In this document: positions 57,043 to 64,000 of the stretch, one piece after another | Position numbering within the stretch: position 1 is the first letter of the stretch | Layout: the number at the start of each line of letters is the position of its first letter | Source of the DNA: Paralvinella palmiformis | Lineage: Eukaryota > Annelida > Polychaeta > Terebellida > Alvinellidae | DNA length: 64,000 bases | Direction of reading: 5' to 3' | Assembly: GCA_025642065.1 (NCBI GenBank) | Contig: JAODUP010000579.1 | Span: 267,501 to 331,500 of the forward strand | Notes under the pieces: generated by a model | Database searches by the model: none | Told to the model about the DNA's origin: nothing | Seen by the model: the letters and a program-made list of their open reading frames with translations, nothing else | Program-made: the position numbers and the translations under genes

Positions 57043-58100
57043 AGCATTATACTTTGTGTAGAAAGGGAATAGGTCGGACCCCATAACTGACTTTGCGTCT
57101 TCGATGTTCGCTTGTACCACCTCATGTTTCTTTTTACCCTGTATAACTATGTTGTAACAGTTATTAATTACAGATTCAGTAGCTGGCTATTCAGTTGATA
57201 AAACCTGCTCTATTTATTAGAGAATACACTGAGCTATATTAGATCATGCAACAATTATTTATTGGATATATTTTTAATAAATATTTTATTTCATGTCTTT
57301 AATTAGTGTGCAGAAATAATAGATCTATATGCTAAAAACAAAATAATAGATGTGTTAAAAACAAAACCTGAATTTTTTTTACATACAACCCCACATTACA
57401 TGTTATTCTATTTCACCATGTTAAAAGGGTTTTTGACAATTTTGACATAAAAAAAGGTATTTCTGATGGGATAAAAAACAGGTTTCAAAAAACAACCTTG
57501 ATTTACATGCATGTGCACATCATAAAAAATTACCTAGCCTGGTCTTGCTTTAACTATAGTAATCAGACCAAATAATATATATTGCTGAGGGAAACCATAC
57601 AGGAATAATGTAATTACACATATCTTGTGAGTGATTAAAAAACTTGCCAATCTACCATATATTCTTGCATATAATTTGATATCGTATAGAGGAAACGGGT
57701 TGGAGTATATCACTCAAAATTGCTGGAAACTGCCTAATGGAATATAAGACTAAAGCAAAATTTAAAGCTTTGAAAAGTTGTTATTTTCATATTAAAGTGG
57801 CATATTCATTTTGACTTGGCATGTTGAAATTATCAAGAACATTGAACTAATTGTAGAGATATGTGTATGTAAAACTCATTTTACATCCAAAAATATCAGC
57901 AATATTTATACATAAAATCAAAAAAACATCTAATCATGCTTTAGCTTTTAATTATTGGTAGAAACAAAGTAAATCTAACTGAAACTTAAAATAAATTGTA
58001 CCTATTATTGCTCACCAGACATGACAGCCATTTTTTGGCTAACTCGTGTATGAGACGAGTAGGATAAAATAAATTTTTAAAGGATTAAAACTTTGTCTTA

Positions 58101-58101
58101 T

Positions 58102-58146
<45 letters not shown>
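58101..58146. repeat. (CA)n(TA)n microsatellite
   Basis: CA units followed by TA units. Confidence 0.9.
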
Positions 58147-58149
<3 letters not shown>

Positions 58150-58419
58150 TACAACTGTGCAGCACCACAAAGGTTCCATAAACAGGAGATTATTTGGATG
58201 TTTTCATCAGTGCATGGACAAATGCTCACTAATAAAGCGGGAGATTGGACAAATGCCTTCCAAGAATAAAAGAAATAGATGAAACAAAAATGATATTTTT
58301 GGCACCTTTTATATACTTTTATGAATCATGACTGCACTGAATATTGTTTGATTGCAATCATGGACACAATTTTTAAAAGACAATGTAATACACTGCAATT
58401 GATGATACATGTATATTTC

Positions 58420-58870
58420 CCATTCTGAAATCTCTTCACTGGCTCCATGTTCAATCTCGCCTAATTTTCAAACTCTGCACTACTGCCTATCAAACTCTTT
58501 CTTCTGGAGAACCTTCTTATCTATTTTCCATGCTTTCTCTAGCACCCAAGCCCAGAGAACTCCATTCATCTGATTTTCACTTGCTGTATGTTCCCAGGGT
58601 TAAAACTGATGCTGGGATTCGTCCTTTTCGGTTTCAGTCCCTACTCTTTGGAATTCACTATCTGAACATATTAAATCATCAAAGAGCATAGTTTCTTTCC
58701 ATCCCCATTTCAGACTCGCTTTTCCTTCCTAAGTTTCCTTTGCATCTGATCATTTTTTATGAACTTTGCATCGTAGCCGCACTATAAGTTTGCCCAACCC
58801 CTGTACTAGATGTGCCACTGAGCTCGATTCTTTTCGAGGATATTGGCGCTACAGAAGTTTTGTAATTATA
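58420..58870 (+). pseudogene. L2/CR1-like LINE 3'-terminal relic
   Basis: A frame without a start codon reads ILKSLHWLHVQSRLIFKL, then AYQTLSSGEPSYLFSML, KPRELHSSDFHLLYVPRV, GIRPFRFQSLLFGIHYLN, before stops. This order (LHWLPV..RI.FKL, PSYI, LRSS...L.VPR, FS..AP.LWN) is the end of the reverse-transcriptase ORF of CR1/L2-type LINEs. The Trp of the usual LWNSLP is lost. A short 3' UTR ends with 'attggcgctacagaa', as many such elements do near their 3' terminus. It is 5'-truncated. Confidence 0.78.
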
Positions 58871-59508
58871 TTAAGAAACATAAAGATTACATGGCTTCAG
58901 TAAAGGAATTTTTTTTCAACATAGATCGAAGAACTTTGATCTTCTAGTTCAAGTCATTTGATTTACACGGCTTCTAAAAGCTTCAATTAAATTCAAGCAA
59001 AATAGACTTTAAATCAAATAACCACACATTTAAAAAAAGGTGTAATATTAAACGAAACAACCACATCTTAAGCAGTTACTAAACACCAGAAAGGCATGAT
59101 AGTGCCATAGACATAAAAAATACGTTTTCATAATTAACAGAAAATTCCAAAGATCTAACAGATTTGACTATAAAAATAGATAAAACAAAGCTGTAAACCT
59201 CTAATGAATGAACAAATCAAAAACTGGCTGTTGGTTTCAGATACTCTAGTCTAAAAAATAAAGCGCTTGAGTTAAAAAAAACACAACAATAGAAGTCTGA
59301 AAAATGCTGCCAAATTAAAATTTATCCAAAGTTTTTTCTTGCCTAGTATCAGATGAAAATATGGATTGGGGAGTTGAGGGTTATTTCTCTATTTGACTCT
59401 CAATCTGTCCACAACACAGTGAACACTGCGAGAAAACCTTATTTCGAAAGTCCACTAACGGTTCCAGCGCCGAAATATACTTTCATAACACCCCAGCTGG
59501 TTACTTAC

Positions 59509-59660
59509 CGCGCAGTCCGACAAAATGTCACCGCACTGGCATGTACACATAACGTTGTATATTTTCTGGATGAAAAAAAGAAGTTTTCTGATGTTCTGGG
59601 GACAATTTTAAAGTCCGTCTGTATTTCCCGACCAGAACAAATTCTAAGATGGAAGTGACG
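59509..59660 (-). other. AMBRA1: Candidate non-coding first exon of AMBRA1
   Basis: On the minus strand 'gactgcgcg|gtaagt' gives an excellent splice donor (exon end 59509). The 150 bases before it are more GC-balanced than the surroundings and include a 'tacgtcacttcc' CRE/ETS-like site near 59650-59660, plausible for a TATA-less promoter. No long open frame in the minus strand joins it to codon 1. This is inference; transcript data would decide it. Confidence 0.35.
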
Positions 59661-60549
59661 TAGAGCTACCTAAGTGCCAAGGTCAAGGTTACTTGCTGGG
59701 TCATTCTGTCAACGTTGGATTTCCCAGAGGATGGGGGAAATTGGATCTAGCTTTTCTCGGTCTTTCTCAGTTTGGTGTATATTTATTCCTCTTCTAGATT
59801 CGGTATCAGGAAGCTATCATTAATAAAACATTCACGGCCAATGTGTGCCTTAGCTTAATAAGCAACCAGTTTGTTATTTATGGCCAGTATTTGAGCGATA
59901 ATGAACGATATTAAATTGTTCAAAGTTAATGGGAGTTTATGTTTTTGGATAATGTACGTTATTAATATTTTATAATAGTATGGTAACAGGATGGCCCATC
60001 CAAAAAATATATCGACAACAAAAAATGTGCAGGCATTTATTTTCATTCCTTTTAGAGGTCTAGATTTAGTAATGTTTAACCAAAATATAGCCATGGGCAT
60101 ATGATAGGGCTAGGCTAATGTCAACGAATCAGTCACGATCATACCCGTACAGAAGAATTCTGTACATATGCAAATAAATGGCTACAGTCTGTTAACAAGA
60201 AATAAAATACAAACTACTTAGTTATATAAGAGGGCGTTACACATTCTAAAAAAAATTGATGTAATGTTTGGGGATGATTTATTATATCAGGATGGATTGC
60301 TACTAATAGATTTCTCGATAGGTGGCGCTACTACTTTTTATTTTACCATACTCATTCACCAGGTGGCAGCTCTATGAATCCGTTACATTGCTGGACGTGT
60401 GGTTTTCTTTAACATAATAGGTCACGTTTTTCTATTTTAATTCCTCATAGGGTTGTCACATTTTGGAATTTTGTGACCTTATTTTCGTTATCTCGTCGTT
60501 CTTTCTTTAAAGAACTTACTTTAGAAGTCAACGTTGTTTTCCCCAGTGT

Positions 60550-60727
60550 AATGATGATGATTTATGTTTTACGACCACTTTTGTGCACATGGTAGGCTAA
60601 ATCAGCTGAGCGACATCCAAGGGTAAAGTCAAAGAGGAAATACACTCACATATGCTCACGCCGAGATTCGAACAGGGATGGTAGTGATCTGTGGTCCAAC
60701 ACGCTACCGTTTGACCATGGAGGCGCC
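60550..60727 (-). repeat. SINE family A, full copy
   Basis: Reverse orientation, complete to the terminal 'ccatggaggcgccc', the complement of the family start seen at 16975. B-box 'gattcgaacag' intact. It is flanked by near-identical 'ttccccagt' and 'ttccccagtataagtc' sequences (60539 and 60743), a possible target duplication. Confidence 0.85.
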
Positions 60728-60963
60728 CAGTATAAGTCAATTCCCCAGTATAAGTCAATATTTTTAAACACGTGAATTTTCAGTGGAATTTTAATTAAGA
60801 TAAATATATTAGTGAAGTATAATTTCTATACATTTAGGCTTATGACTATATATAAATGTGTGTGTTTTGTTTAATGCTGGAAATAACTACAAGGAGAAAA
60901 TGAGTACTAGTTTGAAATTAAGAACCCAGGCTTATACATCAGAGCATATATAATGCGGCACTG

Positions 60964-60965
<2 letters not shown>

Positions 60966-61000
<35 letters not shown>

Positions 61001-61122
61001 TACATCTAAATACTATCCAGTAACCTTAAATTGAATAATTATCCATTAATTATTATATATATTTGCACCTTAGATGCCATAATGAGATTGAATTATTAAA
61101 ACACCAGCTAGGAAATCGGATG

Positions 61123-61164
<42 letters not shown>
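60966..61164. repeat. Two (TA)n microsatellites
   Basis: TA runs at about 60966-60998 and 61128-61164. Confidence 0.9.
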
Positions 61165-61167
<3 letters not shown>

Positions 61168-61299
61168 ACATACCTCTCAACCTCCGAGAAATGAAAGAGT
61201 AGTTCAAAATGAGTAAAACCATAAACATGTCAACAAAACCATAAGTTCATCGAAAACAGGACCACAATCATTAGTGTCAACTATTATTTATTGATTCTA

Positions 61300-62110
61300 T
61301 ATTTATTAAGATATAATGTAAGAATCAGGTATTCTCGTTGATCGCGACTGTGCTTATTCAAGTTGTTGTGCAGATAGTATGTAGGTCCAAACATGGCGTT
61401 ATACTGGTGCTGCATGTTGTACTCATGTGTGTGCGACATTTTTGCTAGAGCCACCATCTTCTCTGATGCATTAAACTCATAGGATGACCTGTCATTGTTG
61501 AGGTGTACTGTTAAATTTCCCTTGATTGTGTCCACGTTAAGGCTGTGATGACACTCTGTATGCGCTTTTCGGACAATGGAAATCAACTCCCACAGTCAGC
61601 ATTGTCGTGTAGCAGGCTGAGGACAGTGACAATTACTTGTACAGTGTGGGCAACCGCATCTGCCCCATTATCCGTCTTTATCTTCATGATTTCACTCCAG
61701 TAACAGTCAACAGATGTATGTACACCACCTTCTTCCAAGGCCATTTCAGTGTCCTCCATAAGCTGGTAGTCATCGCATTCTTCTTTGATGACCTCTTTGT
61801 CGACAAGAAGAGTAAAGCGTTCAGCCAGATGGAGAATTGGAGCATACGTTAGTTCAAAGCGCTTGGTTGTGTTGGAACAACACAACGAAACCATTTATTA
61901 CACTCTCGTCAAATTAGAAATGCATCATCATTTTCCGCGCAACATGACAGCAGAATTTGCGAACAGCGCTAAAAACGTTCGCTGTCTAGAAACACTACTT
62001 TCACCAAGTCGGCGAAGTGGACGGCTACAGACTCTGAGAGGTTATGCTCGGCCACAAACTTTGCAAAGAGTACCTCTGTCTTCGTGATGGCGAAGGACGA
62101 CTGCGATTTC
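61300..62110 (-). pseudogene. hAT-like (BED-type) transposase relic, internally deleted
   Basis: On the minus strand, 62100-61960 encodes EVLFAKFVAEHNLSESVAVHF and then ADLVKVVFLDSERF before a stop, typical of the N-terminal region of BED/hAT-like transposases (AEVLF..FVAEHN..). From 61894 a frame gives FELTYAPILHLAERFTLLVDKEV, then ECDDYQLMED, SVDCYWSEI, VLSLLHDNADC; a frameshift near 61583 continues ISIVRKAHTECHHSLN and YEFNASEKMVALAK. The NADxERxFSxxRK region is the C-terminal signature, here broken at NADC-GS. The whole catalytic middle is missing and several stops and shifts are present, so it is inactive. Confidence 0.62.
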
Positions 62111-62528
62111 ACAGCGAACAACTAAGTCATTAGTAATTGTGTATTTTTGTCTTGGTCTCATTTGTTTTGTGTAGTACGGCGGCCAAATGCAGATTCACAT
62201 CATAGACATCAATATTTATTTTAAACTGTACACTAATATAATATTTTCATTCATGGGCTAAATGTTCTATACATATGTGCAGTTTGGGGTCTACACTGAA
62301 GATCATTTGATCTGTTTTACTGGCGAAACCTATGTGCCTACAAAAAAAAATCAATTCACATCTTGCTTTCGTAGATTATCAAAATATAAATATATACAAT
62401 AACAAGTGGCATAACATAACAATATTGGAAACCCATTGTTTACAAGACAAACAACTGAGACCGCTAAACTGGCAGATGATGTCATGTAGACGATGAAAAA
62501 TGGCGATGTTAATTATTCTAGTATTGAG

Positions 62529-63090
62529 TTATGTTTTTTTTCTCAGGCAATTTGTAAATGAGTTGATGGAATTCTTTATTCTCAGTTCAAGAGGCAAATT
62601 TGACCATAATCTGGGCCCTTGGTAAATAAATGTTTTTGTGATTTTACTCGTCAGCCTTTTCTGCACGTTTGGGCCTAATCGTTGTCGAGTATTATGCTCT
62701 TGAATTTCAGCATTTGTAGAGAAAATCGTGAATAGTGGGGTAGATAGTTTATCATGTACGTAGGAGTACATAAGTTTGCACAACTGTAATTTATAAACAT
62801 CTTCTAATTTAGATATTGCTAATTTCCTGAACAATGGACTTGTGTGTTCATTGTAGGAAACATTGCAAACATTTCGTATGCATCGTTTTTGAATTATTTC
62901 TAGCCTATGTAGCTTATATTGATATGCAGCTCCCCATAGTACGGTGCCGTAGGATAAGTGTGAATGGACAAGGCTATGATACAGTAATATAAGATTATCT
63001 GTTGACAGAAATCTCCTGGCAGAATTTATGGCATATGAACCACTGGATATTCTCATCACTATATGATTGATATGTTCTGTCCACTCCAGT

Positions 63091-63132
<42 letters not shown>

Positions 63133-63650
63133 AAGAAACTTTACACTACTGACACTAGTGATATGATGAGCACCCAGCTTCATGGAAATGCGTACGTCTC
63201 CGTCTATCGCACTATGTTTCGGACCAAAAACAATAAGTTTCATTTTTTGTACGTTCAATGATAATTTGTTCGCATAGAACCACTGGGCCAGAACATTCAG
63301 ATCATTTTCAATGTCAGTACATAAGTTATTTTCATTTTGATTGGTGTGATATATTGTCGTACCATCGGCAAATAATATGCACTGTGAGTAAGACAACGAG
63401 TTTGGTAACTCGTTTGTATATATGATGAACAAGAGTGGTCCCAATACGGAACCTTGTGGAACACCACAGGTAACGTCATGACATATGGATTGAACGCCAC
63501 AGTACGACACAAACTGTGATCTATTGTACAGGTAATTTCTGAACTAGTCCAGGGCAATACCTCGTACACCATAATGGTCATTCAAAAGAATTTGATGATC
63601 TATAGCGTCGAAAGCCTTGGTAAAACTAGTGTACTCACTGCCGGTTTTGG
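62529..63650 (-). pseudogene. Non-LTR retrotransposon reverse-transcriptase pseudogene
   Basis: Minus strand order: FTKAFDAIDHQILL (63630-63580), GVPQGSVLGPLLFIIYTNEL, the catalytic box written FADGTTIY, LSLNVQKMKLIVFG, VKFLGIYI; then DGLEWTEHINHI, LILLYHSLVHSHLSYGTVLWG, LEIIQKRCIRNV, and a C-terminal GPRLWSNLPLELR before the stop at about 62529. Defects: in-frame TAG at 63544-63546 where a Trp is expected, FADD changed to FADG, a TA expansion with frameshift at 63096-63130, and no N-terminal region or endonuclease. The element is a LINE of the Jockey/CR1 group in the broad sense; the clade is uncertain. It may run off into degenerate sequence near 63720. Confidence 0.88.
63096..63130. repeat. 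(TA)n microsatellite inside the reverse-transcriptase relic
   Basis: A TA run of about 35 bases at the point where the relic should read GIYIDDGLEW. It separates two reading frames of the relic. Confidence 0.92.
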
Positions 63651-64000
63651 ATGCAGTGATTATTCTTTTGAATTAGATAACCCATTGCTGTTGAAACTTG
63701 CCGTACACTTTCAGCTTCGTTTTCTGTTTCTTTCCCGGTGGAGGCAAACGATGATTATCGTCCATCATTTCTCTGTTCAAACTTCAAAATAAATATCTAT
63801 TGTCAAACTCAAAAATAATATTTCTTTTTCAAATTTCAATAACTACAAACTTCTAGATAAATTTAAATAAGTCTTGATAGTTCATATTAAAAAAAAATGC
63901 TGGCATAACTCCCATCGGAAGTCTCGTGTGGTGTCGTAGACTTGCGCGCTGGGGAAGGAAAAATCGGAAGATTGGTTCTATATCGTGAGACTTGCGCGTT

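Larger units (their letters stand above)
50435..59508 (-). other. AMBRA1: Putative 5' UTR intron of AMBRA1
   Basis: If the non-coding first exon near 59509-59660 is real, this 9-kb segment is the first intron. It holds two SINE family A copies, one SINE family B copy, an unrecognised coding relic (54190-54735), a pair of short inverted-repeat elements (56666-57042), a LINE relic (58420-58870) and a CA/TA microsatellite. Confidence 0.45.
59661..64000. other. Intergenic region upstream of AMBRA1 with transposon relics
   Basis: Beyond the relics and microsatellites listed separately, I see no exon of a host gene. The last 100 bases contain two copies of 'agacttgcgcg' (near 63939 and 63989) and are cut by the window end. 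Confidence 0.5.

Overview
The window looks like nuclear genomic DNA from an animal. It is AT-rich and dense in dinucleotide microsatellites and tRNA-derived SINEs. It carries decayed LINE and DNA-transposon relics, and its genes are split by many GT-AG introns. The best-supported gene is an AMBRA1 ortholog. The repeats and the protein divergence fit a lophotrochozoan such as a marine mollusc, but that placement is inference. There is no operon, phage, plasmid or CRISPR structure.

Layout. Positions 1-9200 are intergenic, with microsatellites and SINE fragments. Positions 9279-14613 (+) hold a complete five-exon gene for a 234-residue secreted or membrane-anchored protein; its central part resembles a divergent Reeler domain. 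Positions 14722-22285 are an intergenic spacer between two convergent genes, with SINE copies. Positions 22510-50364 (-) carry the complete AMBRA1 coding sequence: 15 coding exons, phase-consistent at every junction, 1252 residues. A probable non-coding first exon lies near 59509-59660, which would give a first intron of about 9 kb. Positions 59700-64000 are intergenic and hold a SINE, an internally deleted hAT-like transposase relic and a non-LTR reverse-transcriptase pseudogene.

AMBRA1 is an autophagy and cell-cycle scaffold and a substrate receptor of the CUL4-DDB1 ubiquitin ligase. Its beta-propeller is split in sequence: exons 1-5 encode the N-terminal half, exons 6-9 a long low-complexity and coiled-coil insert, and exons 10-14 the C-terminal half. 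Exon 15 carries two TQT dynein-light-chain motifs and ends soon after them, so most of the vertebrate C-terminal tail is absent. The introns hold several non-autonomous DNA transposon candidates, SINEs, a 33-bp minisatellite and a recent 202-bp tandem duplication that copied the exon 4 splice donor.

I found no new multi-gene system. The most unusual items are the donor-copying duplication, the two TA-flanked inverted-repeat elements, the short AMBRA1 tail, the Reeler-like gene with a furin-like site, and a microsatellite that expanded inside a reverse-transcriptase reading frame.
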